DNA of 64,000 nt from Limnephilus marmoratus. Taxonomy: Eukaryota > Arthropoda > Insecta > Trichoptera > Limnephilidae. Below, one piece after another: positions 50,387-62,367 of this stretch. The notes beneath the pieces are model-generated. The model saw only the letters and a program-made list of their open reading frames with translations, searched no databases and was not told where the DNA came from. A program made the position numbers and the translations under genes. The stretch is from the NCBI GenBank assembly GCA_917880885.1, contig OU862919.1:54721058-54785057 (forward strand). The letters are read 5' to 3'. How positions within the stretch are numbered: the stretch's first letter is position 1; every line of letters begins with the position of its first letter.

Positions 50387-53224
50387 TTATTTATTGTTTA
50401 TTTTTTTTAGAATTTGGGGTGCTGTGTTGAATAAGTCGAATTCATTGTATGAATTGTTAAAAGAGTGTGAAGCGCGGTTAATGAATGTGTTTTGTTTAGA
50501 GTTAGTGTTGCATCGAGGAGTGTTAAGTGTGTGATTTAGTCTAGTTTGTCTGGTGGGCACTCTTAATTGAATTCTTTCAAGTAAATCCGGGCAATCTATC
50601 GCAGAGGTGGCTATCTTTTGCAGGAATATTACGTCTGCAGAATTTCTACGATTTTCTAGTGACGAGATTTTGAAAAACGTGGCTGACTCCACATTACTTA
50701 GATGAGGACGATATCCCCGAAAATCAAGGTATCGTAGAAAACGATTTTGTATTTTCTCAATCCTTTCTATGTATGTTGTGTACCTGGGATTCCAGACTTG
50801 AGAGGCGACTTCAAGAAAACTGCGTACATACGCAAAGTACAGCATTTTCATAGTGTTTACCTTTTTAAAGTGTTTGCAGGTTCTGAGTATGAAGCCAAGT
50901 ACCTTGGAAGCTTTTGCAACTATGGATTCGATATGTCGGTCAAAAAGTAATTTCGGGTCTAGCACTACTCCCAGATCTTTGGCCTCCATCATTTTTTTAA
51001 GTATTGTGCCGTTAAGGGAATAATCAAAAGAAATGAGATTTTTGTTTCGGGTAAAGCTGATGACGCCGCATTTTTTAACATTTATTTGAAGGTTGTGTTG
51101 TGTACAGTGGCTATTTAGGCGATTTAAATCTTCTTGTACGCGAGTACAGTCAGTGATACTTGTAACAGGAGAGAATATTTTCATGTCGTCTGCGTATAAT
51201 AACGTTCTGGAGTAAAGAAAACATTTTCCAATGTCATTAATGTATATGTTGAAGAGCAATGGTCCCAATAATGACCCTTGGGGTACTCCTGACGGTACGG
51301 TTACCCAATTTGATTTATAGCCACCGACGACTACTGCTTGGCTGCGATTTTTCAAATACGACGAGAGCCATCTGAGGAGATCTCCGTGTACGCCGATTAG
51401 TGAAAGTTTAGTCAACAAGACATCATGGATTACTAAATCAAAGGCTTTGCTATAGTCTGTGTATATTGCATCTACCTGTACGCGCTGGTCCATATTGTCT
51501 TGTAAGATTTCGACAAATGCCGTTAGGTTAGTGGTTGTAGATTTTCCTCTCATAAATCCATGTTGATTGTTGTTAAGCGACGATCTCAAGGCTGTAAACA
51601 TCTGGTCGTACACAATTTTTTCGAAAACCTTACTGAAAATGCAGAGCTTTGATATGGGCCTATAATTTACAACGTCAGATTTTTGGCCGTTCTTGAAAAT
51701 GGGAGTTACAAATGCAGTTTTCCAAGTGTTTGGCACAATTCCCTTATTAAGGGAGCGACTAAAAATTATGAATAATGGTTTAGAAAGGCTGCGCGCACAT
51801 TTGCTTATGAAGAAAGGGGGAATTTTATCTGGGCCTGCGCCTTTATTGGGATCTAAATTTTCAAGTTGTTTCTGTATGTGATGCTGGTTGATTTCAATAT
51901 TATGAATGCTAGCAATACAGGGCTCACTGGTGTAGTCTGGCAGGATATGGTTAATCCGAGCATTATTATTGTAGACTGAAGTGAAATATTTAGAGAATAA
52001 GTTGCAGATGTCAGATCCATTTTTAGCTTTTTCGTCTTTGAACATCATGGTATTCGGAACGCCATGGGATTTGGAGTTTGACTTAATGTAGTTCCATACT
52101 TTTTTTGGATCGGCGGATATATCATGTTCTATTTTAAGTAAGTATTTATTATGGCATTCCCAGTTAAGTTTTTTGTGACGTGATCTTAGTAGAGAGAAAG
52201 TGGCATAGTCAGAAGGATTTTTATATGTCTTGAACTTTTTGAAGTATTTATATTTTTCTGTTGTTAATTTGATGAGGGCAGAGTTATACCATGGCGGGTA
52301 TTTCGAATTCCTACATAATTTCATAGGAATATGGGCGTCTATAAGATGATTTAATTGCGAGTAGAATTTATTTAATGCTGTGTTCACGTCACCAAACGAA
52401 AGTAGCTCGTTCCAGTTTACCTGGTCGAGAGATGTGTTAATTTGGTCGTAATCACCGCGCTTATAGACGTAAGCCCTTCTAGGCTCTTCCACTAGTGGAG
52501 CGGGTTCAGAAAATAAAACTTTCATTATTAAGGAGGTGTGATGAGGGTCTTCTAAAATTAATGGTTCATCACAAGCAGAGACCGGTACCAGGTCATTACA
52601 TAGAACGAGGTCAAGAAAGTGACCGTTGGTATTTGGAATTCCATTACATTGAAACAATCCCGAAAAATGCATGCAGTCAATAAATGATGTACTAACAGGC
52701 GATAAGCGATCACTGGGTATAAATGACGTATTATTGAGAGACTTATTCCATGAAATGTCAGTGAGGTTAAAGTCACCTAGGATAATGAATTTATCTGTGG
52801 GAAATTGCAACGTAAGTGATGAAATTTGTGTGAGGAAGCTTTCCATATTTTCACGATATGTTGGTCCTTTAGGGAGGTAAACACAACATATGTGGAGATT
52901 TGTGTGTTTGGATCCCCTGGATTCTAATGTTATCCAGACGTCCTCAGCTTTTGAGTGCCACTCTGGGCGCTCGCGAGGTACCAGCTCACGACGAACAGCG
53001 ACTAAGACACCCCCGCCCAAGCGTTGGCCCGTGCGAGTGTAGTCCCGATCTCGGCGGTGTACATCGTAGCGATCATCAAATAGCTCTTCGTTGCGGATGC
53101 CATCAACGAGCCATGATTCAGACAGAGCGATAACATCATATTCGTTGGACCGAACAGCCACCAATAACTTGTCAGTTTTAGTACGTAACCCTTTCACATT
53201 TTGGTAATAGATATTTAAAGACAT
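50387..53224 (-). CDS. LINE-D ORF2: AP-like endonuclease and reverse transcriptase, intact
   Basis: 945 codons without a stop. Endonuclease (residues 1 to about 230): YYQNVKGLRTKTD, LSESWLVDGI, RDRDYTRTGQRLGGGVLVAV, FIILGDFNLTDISW. RT (about 480-740): NYRPISKLCIFSKVFEKIVY, QHGFMRGKSTTTNL, DYSKAFDLVIHD, GVPQGSLLGPLLFNIYINDI, LLYADDMKIFS (about residue 676). C-terminal: AKDLGVVLDPKLLF, RFLRYLDFRGY, VPTRQTR. Start ATG at 53222-53224 follows a 313-nt spacer after ORF1. All catalytic motifs are present, so the enzyme could be active, but ORF1 is truncated. Confidence 0.94.
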   Translation of the reverse strand: MSLNIYYQNVKGLRTKTDKLLVAVRSNEYDVIALSESWLVDGIRNEELFDDRYDVHRRDRDYTRTGQRLGGGVLVAVRRELVPRERPEWHSKAEDVWITLESRGSKHTNLHICCVYLPKGPTYRENMESFLTQISSLTLQFPTDKFIILGDFNLTDISWNKSLNNTSFIPSDRLSPVSTSFIDCMHFSGLFQCNGIPNTNGHFLDLVLCNDLVPVSACDEPLILEDPHHTSLIMKVLFSEPAPLVEEPRRAYVYKRGDYDQINTSLDQVNWNELLSFGDVNTALNKFYSQLNHLIDAHIPMKLCRNSKYPPWYNSALIKLTTEKYKYFKKFKTYKNPSDYATFSLLRSRHKKLNWECHNKYLLKIEHDISADPKKVWNYIKSNSKSHGVPNTMMFKDEKAKNGSDICNLFSKYFTSVYNNNARINHILPDYTSEPCIASIHNIEINQHHIQKQLENLDPNKGAGPDKIPPFFISKCARSLSKPLFIIFSRSLNKGIVPNTWKTAFVTPIFKNGQKSDVVNYRPISKLCIFSKVFEKIVYDQMFTALRSSLNNNQHGFMRGKSTTTNLTAFVEILQDNMDQRVQVDAIYTDYSKAFDLVIHDVLLTKLSLIGVHGDLLRWLSSYLKNRSQAVVVGGYKSNWVTVPSGVPQGSLLGPLLFNIYINDIGKCFLYSRTLLYADDMKIFSPVTSITDCTRVQEDLNRLNSHCTQHNLQINVKKCGVISFTRNKNLISFDYSLNGTILKKMMEAKDLGVVLDPKLLFDRHIESIVAKASKVLGFILRTCKHFKKVNTMKMLYFAYVRSFLEVASQVWNPRYTTYIERIEKIQNRFLRYLDFRGYRPHLSNVESATFFKISSLENRRNSADVIFLQKIATSAIDCPDLLERIQLRVPTRQTRLNHTLNTPRCNTNSKQNTFINRASHSFNNSYNEFDLFNTAPQILKKINNK

Positions 53225-53537
53225 TGGTTAAACCGTGCGAATCTATGATTAAGTGCGAAATTGAAGTGAATTTGTGTCGATGTTCGTATTTTGTTATTGA
53301 CGGATTTATGTTTATTTTTATGAAATTCCCAAAGAATTTTACAAAAAATGCTAGAAAATTGTACAAAAGCTAAAAAGTGTGTTAGAATGAATGGAACTAA
53401 GAAATGTATTAGAGTGATTAGATCCATAGGGTAGGCGTGGGGGATAAGGGAAGGAAGGGTACATTCTAAGTGAGAAGAAAATATAAGAATAATTAAAATG
53501 AAATTAGTATAAAGAAATGCAGTAATTTTAAAAGGCC

Positions 53538-54092
53538 TTATCTGGAGGCTTGGCTCAGCTGAGGACTTTCTGCATCTACTCTGTTGGGTCCTGTGGCTGG
53601 AGGCTTGCGGTTCATTTTCTTCAAATTTGCTTCCTTTGAGATAATGATGGGTGCTGACGTCGTATTTCGTCGAGCGTAAATTAGGCAGTTTTTTGTCCAG
53701 ACGAATCTATAACCTTTTTCTTTGGCGAGAAGCCTTGCGCGGTAGAATAGATGTTTATTCATGCTCGTGAGATGGTCACCTATGTAGACATTTTGCGGGG
53801 ATCCCTTAAATCCCAGTTCCGTTGACGTGATCCCTTTGCGGTCTTTTACCGCCTGCAGGAGCTGGTTTTTTAAGCTTCGGCTGGTTAATTTTACAATCAC
53901 AGATTTTAGGGGTTTAGTCTTCCCAGTCTCGCCGCCTCTGGGAGCAACTCTCGTTATGAACTCCACGTCCCTTTCACCTAGACTCATATTGCTCAGACTG
54001 GCGATTTTTGAGATGAGGGTTATTAAATTTTCACCTTTTTTTTCAGGGATACCCCTTATTTCGAGGTTTTTTACATACCACTCAAGTTTAGT
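53538..54092 (-). pseudogene. LINE-D ORF1, 5'-truncated
   Basis: The open frame enters from the truncation point: YVKNLEIRGIPEKKGENLIT, then GERDVEFITRVAPRG, NVYIGDHLTSMNKHLFYRAR, YRFVWTKNCLIYARRN, the same FP-like C-terminal domain as LINE-B ORF1. The coiled-coil N terminus is missing. The ATG at 53985-53987 is internal, not the true start. Confidence 0.88.
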
Positions 54093-54095
54093 ACA

Positions 54096-54599
54096 GCATT
54101 ACGGACATCTTTTGTGAATTTCAAATGGATTCTTACAACTTTGGTTAATATTCTGATCTGAATATATATTACATATATTTTTTTGACAAAACATGGGAAT
54201 TTTTTTTTCTACTTTACATGGGAGTTCTTCCGTTCGGTTTTGGGATAATCCTCATTTTGTTTCATCATAGTAATTCTTTATAATGCTTTATTATTTAAAT
54301 GCGTCCAATCGTGTATTTCAGAGTTGCTGGTTTCCTTCACATTGCCTTTGGATACGAGACGTCAAGTATTCAATGGGAATTACCAAGGTCCAGTTTAGCA
54401 TTTTCATCATGGATAAGAGGTCATATTAAATAACTTTATTTTATAATTTTCGGTTGAGTTGTTGATTGTTTTTACTGAAGTTTTGTATATAGTTTGTGTT
54501 AATTTCTTTGGAATCTTTCAATAACTTAGATTTATGAATTATTTAATGGGAATTTATTGGCATCTTGTTCTATGTTAAACGTTTTGAATTATTGTCGGT
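54096..54599 (+). other. AT-rich non-coding, putative BEL-2 leader, part 3
   Basis: T/G-rich, no ORF, resumes after LINE-D. Confidence 0.35.
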
Positions 54600-55325
54600 T
54601 CCTTTCAATTTGCCTTGGCTCACGTATTTTGAATGCAATTGCCTGGAGCCTTTAGTAAGGATTCAAAAACTAATTTTGAAAGTCATTCTTAAAGTCCCGT
54701 TGAGAACTAGCACTGATTTTATTTTTAAGACACTAAATGTTCCTAACCTGCAAAAATTGTATTAAAAAAATATCCTGCTTTATCAATTTAAAAATACACA
54801 CATGTTTGAAGAACGAATAAGCACTAGAGCCTTAAGAGAGTCAAATGTAAAATCTTTTAATCATTAATTTTATCCCAGTTTGTCAACCCTCTTATGGGCA
54901 AAGAAGTTTTAAATATAATGCAACAAAGCTCTTCAATTCTCTACCTCCTGAAATTAGAAACACGCAATCCAAAAATGCATTTAAAAGTAAAATCATTGAT
55001 CACCTCAAATAAACATTACCATCACGAGTATTTAATAACATATTTACCTTTATACCTACTGTGTGTATATATATGTAACCATGTACCTACTGTAATCTTC
55101 TATATATATGTAACATACTTGAATTGTATATTTAAAGAAAAAAAAGATTTTATATCAACCTGTCACTTTCATAATATTTTTCAAAATATTACTTAAACAA
55201 AATCATAGATAACCACTCTGTAAATTGCCATCTCAACACAGGCGTTTCACACCTAGTGAGATGGGCAATACGTCACTATTATAACCAAATGTAATATGAA
55301 AATAACGAAATAAAAAAATAAAAAA
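54600..55325 (+). mobile_element. LINE-E fragment (3' part)
   Basis: The frame reads LEPLVRIQKLILKVILKVPL, FKTLNVPNLQKLY, then (other frame) KLFNSLPPEIRNTQSKNAFK and a stop at about 55010. This is the C terminus common to many LINEs (IQ+.ilr.il; fN.LP..ir...s...FK). 3' UTR with gtttcacacctagtgagatgg and an A-rich end at about 55300-55325. Confidence 0.68.
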
Positions 55326-57720
55326 TTGCGTTAATTTCAAATTTTTAACAATTTCTTTCTAAAATCTGATTAATTAGTAACAGTATATTTTAAATTCATG
55401 AGATTTTTTTTTAATAATCTGATGGCGTTTCATTTACAATGCGCTTTGCATTTGAAACTGCATATTATGTTATTATGAATCAGAACGAATTATGGGTTAT
55501 TTGGTTATCATTTTTGTGTGTTACGTGTAATAAGTGCTGGATTTACCCGTAATTTACATATTACGTTCTTGTTTGAAGAGGATTATTTTTTTTAAACTTT
55601 TGGAGAAATTAGTTAACTTTTGGAGTTATGTTATCTAAGTTATAGCGCTTATTTTGGGGTCATCATCTTAATTATCTTGGGAATTTAAATGCTTTACAAG
55701 TCAAATATAAACTATTTTATTCAAAATTAAAAAAAAAATTATCTCACCTCGTTACAAATATAGATGTCGTTAATTGGGTTTAAAATTTGGCTGGAATTGA
55801 AAAGGAAGTTTATTTTCTATATTACTTTGAATATTTATCAATTTTTATTTTAGTATGGCTTCCTTGAAAGAGTTATTAAGTTTATACAAGAAATATTTGG
55901 TTTATATGTTTTATATTTAAATTGAGTTGGCGGGTCATTCACGGCTTTGTTATAATTTACCTATATTAGGGAATTTTAAAGGTTATACAGAACTTTGTTT
56001 GGGCAGCGAATTTTGTTTATTTTTCCAAAATATAGAAAACTTTCATAACATGCTCCCTTCGTTCCAAATACAAATTGAGTGTTTGAATTAGTAATTATTC
56101 TTCAGGTTATTTATTTAAAATATCATTACTCAATTCGAAAAAGTTTTCGGTATTTCCTCGCATTTTATTATTACACATACATCTTTTGGGATTTTAAATG
56201 TTATAATGGAAATGTTGGTTTATGCTTTTAATTCTTCTTTTGAGTTATAATATACATATCAAAAGTCATAGCAATTGGTTTGATGCTTCGCTTACAACTT
56301 CGTAATTTTGGATTTTCGTCGGATTACACAGATGTCTCACATTCTCATCGCTTTACTACTTTTCTCATTGTTCTACGTTTTCTCAATATTACATTGCTTT
56401 ACCTGAGATGACATTATGCTATCTTAATTAAAAAAGAATTGCACTAAGTACGTATATTTTACATCATATTGTATTGCATTGCTTATATTGCATTATGTAC
56501 TTTTCATTCATTATATAATGATTTATTCAGAACAATTTAATTTCATGATGACAAACATAACTTTGTTTTTTTCAATAAATTTTATTTAAAGAAATTTAAA
56601 AATAATAATAAAATATTATTTTTCTTCGTCATATGCTTTTGCATTATTTGCACATCAACTATTAATGTTGAACATTTTGGAGTTTTTTTTTAGGGTCTTG
56701 AAAAATGACTATACAATATGAGGTGCTTGGATATATGATATCTCACGAAGGTATTTTGCAATTTTTAAAGGGGGTGTACATTCCTCTTTTCATATTTAGG
56801 GATTTTTTTTTGTTATGGGGAAATTGATATTTCGTTTTGTTCGGCCTCATTGCGAAGTATTTATTTCTCACTCACACATTTAGCGTTCACATTTTGAACA
56901 CGGGTTTGAACGTTGAATGAGTGTTTTGTGCTGTCTTGTTTTGTCTTGTCGGTTTTGTAATTTGTCCATGGGGTATTCGCGGCTTATCTTTTTTTCGGAT
57001 TTTAACTTTTAAGCCTCGTCTTTAATCATGGTGGAAATCATTTCACTATTTTTATTCTTATCTTGCAGCGGGACGATATTAACGCGTGACATGTTAGTTT
57101 TCTAATCCTCTGAGTACGTTAGTTAGTTGTTTTCGCGTTCCATGCTTTAATTTTAGGGCCTATGAGTTCGCAGCACAATTCCTGGTGGAATTGATCGTAG
57201 AGTTAGATTTAGGTAGCTTATCCTAGTCTTTCTCAACCACAGGAAGAGAGAGGAACCCTTGGCGTAGATGTATTTCCTATGATGAGGGTAGGTCTCTTGT
57301 CCTCCGCAAATAAGATATGTATTTTGAAGTACATAACGTTATATTATGTTTGGGTATTTTCTTTTTTTTTCCATCTCAATATGAGGTTTTATAATGGATA
57401 TGGTGAGGAAAATCATATAGTTGAAGCTTTACGACGAGTTACGTTTCGATAATTTTAATTTCACTGTTCATATTTTATAGGAAGTAATTTCGTTATCTCT
57501 AGTTAGAGGATTTGTGTGAATTATCGAACATTTTCGGGGTTCGATTTTAATTTATGTGGGTTGATCGAATAACTTTTACATACTAATATAATGAATTTTG
57601 CATCGGATTTAAGTGTAATTTAATTATGATTATTTTGGGAAAAATAAATTCTCAATAATGTTGAAATCTTAGAAATTTCTTTTAGCATATTGATAGAATT
57701 TTTTTTTTAATCATTCTATA
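55326..57720 (+). other. Long AT-rich non-coding region, putative BEL-2 leader, part 4
   Basis: About 2.4 kb with plus-strand T and G excess and no ORF above background. No repeat boundaries seen. It could be leader or intron of the BEL-2 transcript or older host DNA. Confidence 0.35.
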
Positions 57721-57721
57721 T

Positions 57722-58060
57722 CATAAATAACATTGCCCAAAAACTAATTCTTAAAGTTATGTTCAAGAAAAAATTTAGATATCCAACTCATATCCTTTAT
57801 AAGGAATGTAATGTCATGAATGTAAAACAGTTGCATATTACACAAACACTTTGTAAATTTTTTAATAATATTAATATTGCAGAAAGAACTCGAATTAGGT
57901 CTTGTCTTAACTTTGTGGCAATTCAAATTAAATCTTCTTTTAGTCAAAGAAATTACTTCTATCATGCTCCACCCATATTTAATAGCCTTTCAGAACGTAT
58001 TAAGGCATCTAATTCCTTGTGCACTTTTAAAAAGATGGTTAAATTATTTGTGTAAGCCGA
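57722..58060 (+). mobile_element. LINE-F fragment (C-terminal)
   Basis: Reads NIAQKLILKVMFKKKFRYPT, then RTRIRSCLNFVA, YFYHAPPIFNSLSERIKA and TFKKMVKLFV, stop at 58055. Same C-terminal pattern as LINE-E but a different family. Confidence 0.6.
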
Positions 58061-58214
58061 GGATTGCCAATTGATTTGTTCTACATTGTCATTTCTAAAT
58101 TAATGGCATATTGGTTATTTATTACAGTATATTTACTGTTAATAAATTATTTTTTATTTTCTTCTTAACTTACCATATTAATTTTCTAACCGAACCTAGT
58201 TTTAAATATTATAT

Positions 58215-58343
58215 ATTTTTGAATATTATTACTTTGTGGTTATCCATTATAGAAAAAGGAGATAATTCAACTTTGTATAAACCACTTATATGATGCGCAA
58301 ATCCGACCGGTTTCGGAACAAACGTTCCTTCGTCAGGGAAAGC
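58215..58343 (-). repeat. Single arm of the 45.9-kb fold-back family
   Basis: From about 58215 (tttttgaat) to 58343 it matches 45890-46016 closely (actttgtggttatccattat; gcgcaaatccgaccggtttc). Only one arm is present. Confidence 0.82.
58297..58343 (-). ncRNA. Candidate hammerhead ribozyme
   Basis: Minus strand: GCTTTCC then CTGACGA (58336-58330), GGAAC/GTTCC stem II, GAAAC (58314-58310), CCGGTC, GGATTTGC. The same as the plus-strand copy at 46032-46078. Confidence 0.65.
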
Positions 58344-60295
58344 TTATACTTATACTTATACAAAAACATAAAAAAATGATAGTTGTTTGACAGTTGAAGG
58401 CGGGGTAAGGGGTTTGTCGGACACCCGGCTGAGTGACCAGTGACGACATGCGGAAGAATTTTTTTGTTGTTTGATTTTGAAGAAAAAATTTTTGAAAAAA
58501 AAAAGTTGTCAAAAAAAGTCACCGGAGACCAAAATTTCATTTACGTTTTTTACTCCAAATAATGTCAGGAATCACTGGTTAAAGTAAGTCAAGTACGTCC
58601 CTTAACACCCTGTATAGGGTTATCGTATCGTATAAAACTAAAAGATCACACGGATAGCATTTCTAAGGTGTCACTTAACTATAAAATACAATCATATTTT
58701 AATGAAAACGGGCACTTAAATGGAATGAGAACAATAATGTTGTGATCAAAACGGTTTCTTTCATATTTATTTCATAGTTATTTGATAGTCACTTTAATAT
58801 TGCATAAGAAAGATTCGCTCTAATGTAATCGCTTATAAATCTTTATTTTTTTCATTAAGTTATTTTTTACACATAAAAAAAAAACCTTAAGGACATATTT
58901 TATTTTTTAATTTTATCTATTGTTGAAAATGGTATGAACTAATGATATAATGAATGATAACATTTTGACTGATCTCTCAACTGTTTTGCATGATCGATAT
59001 TTGCGTGTGTTATTTTTATTAAATTGTGGAATTATTAACCCCGATACAGGCGAACCCTAGTGGGGTTAATAATTACATGCTAAAAATATATGTATATAAA
59101 TTGTGAAGAAGCAATAAATAAATAAAAATAAATTCCTAGTCAGTCAGGTTCTGACGTAGGTCCAGTGTAAACGATATTGTAAATATACATCATAAATAAT
59201 AAACCAACTTGAAACCGACAACCTAATTAAATTATTCATTGTAAGAGCCAAACACTTCACTAATGTCTGAATGTGAATAGAGCAGACCCCACAGAAACCA
59301 TAAGTTTTAATATTATTAAAACACCGAACTTATGTAAGTTAATGAAAAACAGAAATGTGTTAGTTTTAATTACAATAATAATTATAAAGTTACAATGCAA
59401 TAATAATTACATAGTTACAATACAATATTTACAATAATAATTGGATACGCGCCATAAATATATTTGGATCCATTTTCTTAATCAATTAATAATTTATGCT
59501 ATGAGACCATGAGGGCGCCATCTATGGTTTTTGTATTGTATTGAATTTACCTATGTGACTTGAAATTCAGTATATTCATGCATTTCCTTACCTCTGTGAA
59601 TCAGGCAATTGCTTCCGATGGGAGTGTGAGTCAAAGCCAAGAGATGTCTCTCCTAGTCAGTCATAAAAATAATTCATCCAATAAATTGAATTATTGTTGT
59701 ACAAGATTTTTGGCACGTATTATTAATATGAAAATTTATTCATTGTTGAAACTTCCTTGCTGTGCGAAACATCTGTTGAGATTATGCAATACCGCTTTGA
59801 CATTTTTTAATGAATAGAAGTGTGTTTTGCGTTGGACATCGTGGATGAGCTGCATTCTCTGAATGAGTATTGTTTGTTTTCACTTTGGAATTTGGAATTG
59901 CTGGGTCAACTGTTTTTGTGTCACATAGGGAAGAATTCAATTTTCGTTAATTTAGATAGGGTAGTCATTCCCTCGTGTCAGGGGCTATTTACACGCCCCT
60001 ACATATTTAATGGTCCTTTCGTAGCCTGGATTATTCAATCATTCATACATTCAATTCGAGATTATAGCTGATATTACATGGATGTTTGAATTTACGTATT
60101 TTTTTTGGTAAAATGAAGTACCTCTCATTTTTTGAGAACTATAGCTGGTCTTGTTTTTTTGCTTCTGATGACATATTTGGATGTTCGCAGAATTATCGTA
60201 ATTTTGGAAAATTATTCGCAACATTATTATTAATTAATTATTAACATTGTAACATTATTGTAAAATTTTGTGGTAATCTTTTCGCATATATAAAA
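58344..60295 (+). other. AT-rich non-coding region upstream of BEL-2 gag
   Basis: No supported ORF. A small hairpin (aattattaacccc at 59030-59042 with its complement at 59062-59074). Frames at 59560-60071 look like chance. Confidence 0.4.
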
Positions 60296-61010
60296 ATGCC
60301 AAAAATTACGGAGGAAGGTGAGGGTGAGGCTCAAGACAGATCGCTTATTCTTTTAACCGCAAAAAAGGAAAATCTTTTTTTTCGTATGAACGATCTGTAT
60401 AATGCAACAAAGAATATATCTAATTTTGAGTCAAAAGTGTTTATGGCTCAGTCAGAGATGATTGATCAAATGCGAAGTCAATTTGAAAATATTATAGATA
60501 GCATCAATGATCGTCAGTTAACTTTAAATCTAGAATTTAAACCAGATTTTCAAGCTTTAAATGCTTTTGATGATCTTTTTTTGAAGGTCAAACGAACTAG
60601 ATCGAATATGAAAACTTCTGTGAGAGAATCACTGACGTCACAAAATAAGTCGCGGGAGCCGTGTATGATTAATCTTCCTGCAATAGATCTTCCAACCTTC
60701 GATGGTAAGAATGAAAGCTGGTCGAAATTTTTTGAGTCATTTTAAGCCAATATCCATAATAATAGACAGTTAATTGACTCGCAGCGTGTACAGTACTTAG
60801 TCGGAAAACTCACACACGGGGTTTTGAACGTAACCGCAGGCATTGTGCCTTCGGGTGATACATATCAGATCATTTGGGAGAGTTTAATTAAAAATATCAA
60901 GATAAACGTACACTAGGAACACATTATTTAAATAATATTCTCGATGCGAAAAACTGCACGAATACATCTGCCAGTCTCAATTCTTTCATTGAAAGATATT
61001 CTTCGTCAGT
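60296..61010 (+). pseudogene. BEL-2 gag N-terminal part, stop and frameshift
   Basis: MPKITEEGEGEAQDRSL at 60296 opens a Pao-type gag; conserved PTFDGKNESWSKFFESF at its end is the DUF1759-like pattern. A TAA at 60743-60745 interrupts, and a missing A near 60892 shifts the frame before YQDKRTLGTHYLNNILDAKN, which joins the next frame. Function in the family: capsid. Confidence 0.85.
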
Positions 61011-62367
61011 GTCGGCATTAAAGCAGTTAGGTTTTGAAGATTTAACTGATTTTATTTTGTTTCACTGCGCGGTAAGAAAAATTGATTCACAGACGGCTCA
61101 GAACTTTGAGCTGACAGTTCGTAATAAAGAAATTCCTTCTTATAATGAGTTAGTTTCGTTTGTACAAGATCAAGTAAAGATTTTAGAACGAACGAGTAAC
61201 TCGCATGGTGTCGTAAATAAAACGCATCCCATTTCATCCTCCCGATCAAATAATACTAAATCGTTCGTCGCGAGTAATACGAATATTCCGCGCTTCCCAG
61301 CTCCGCCGAAAGGATGTATTCTGTGTAACAAAACTCATCATTTAGTCAACGTTTGCTCAAAGTTTAAATGTATGAGATCCCCCCAGGCTCGATTTGAATT
61401 TATAAAATCGAAAAATGCCTGTGTAAATTGCCTTAGTGGTTCACATACAATCAAGTCATGCAAATCGGGGTTAGTTTGTGATTTGTGCGATAAACGTCAT
61501 CATACATTCTTACATTTCGGCAGTGTGAATAATATGAAAACCAATACTCATGTACATACGTCGCAAGTACCTACCAGTGAAGAACCGTCAGTCCCCCCTC
61601 CAGTGTCATCCAGCATCAATGGAACTGGCATTGGTGATAAGCAAGTGGAGGGGACCGCGAATGTCAATCCTTCGTGTTCGCTTTGTGCCAAAGTAACACC
61701 GAACTCTTCTATTTTACTTTCGACCGCACAAGTATACGCGAAGCTTAAAAACGGAAATAAAGTTATTGTTCGGTGCCTAATTGATAATGGCTCTCAAAAT
61801 AATTTGATTACGGTCGATTGTTGTAAGACGCTGAATTTACCAATAATTCCTTTGAATTCGTTTGTCAAAGGAATTGGATCAACGTCTCGACCAATTTTCG
61901 GTTACGTGTATTTGGATATTGAGTCTCGCGTATACCCAGAGAATAAATATAATATACATGCGCTTGTCGTTGTTATCACCGACCAATTACCTAATCACTA
62001 TATAGCCAAGGGTGACATGAGGTACTTAGAGGGCATACCTCTCGCAGACTTAACGTGGAATATTCCTGGATGCGTGGATGTCGTCATCGGTGCACAACTG
62101 TTCCCATATATTTATTTAGGGAACAGGGTTGAATCGGGTACTAGTGCACCCCCCGCGTTATCGACCGCTTTCGGTTTCGTGTTGATGGGTGATCACCCCA
62201 ATAATGTGCTCAACACAAACACATCATTTTCGGCACTCGCACTGAATGATTTAGTGCAAAAATTTTGGCTGTTAGAAGAGATACCTAATATAAAATTTCT
62301 AAGTCCGGAGGAGACAGAATGTGAGAATCTCTTTACTTCATCAATTTCTCGCAATGATGATGGTAGA
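61009..62367 (+). pseudogene. BEL-2 gag C-terminus, zinc knuckles and protease
   Basis: SALKQLGFEDLTDFILFH continues gag. Cysteine knuckles CILCNKTHHLVNVC, CVNCLSGSHTIKSC and CDLCDKRHHTFLHF (61310-61515), then STAQVYAKLKNGNKVIVR and CLIDNGSQNNLITVDC, the Pao-type aspartic protease. FVLMGDHP precedes KFWLLEEIP and SPEETECENLF. The frame is then broken by a 200-bp SINE at 62368. Confidence 0.88.

Larger units (their letters stand above)
50105..54095 (-). mobile_element. LINE-D, Jockey-type, truncated in ORF1, intact ORF2
   Basis: The 3' end is an (AAATA)n-type tail on the minus strand (ttttattttattttatt at about 50107-50150). ORF2 50387-53224 is fully open; ORF1 53538-54092 lacks its N terminus. 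5' truncated at about 54095. Confidence 0.92.

Noticed and set aside
59560..60071. Two consecutive 83-85-codon frames
   Set aside because: No recognisable motif, AT-rich and unsupported by context; treated as chance.
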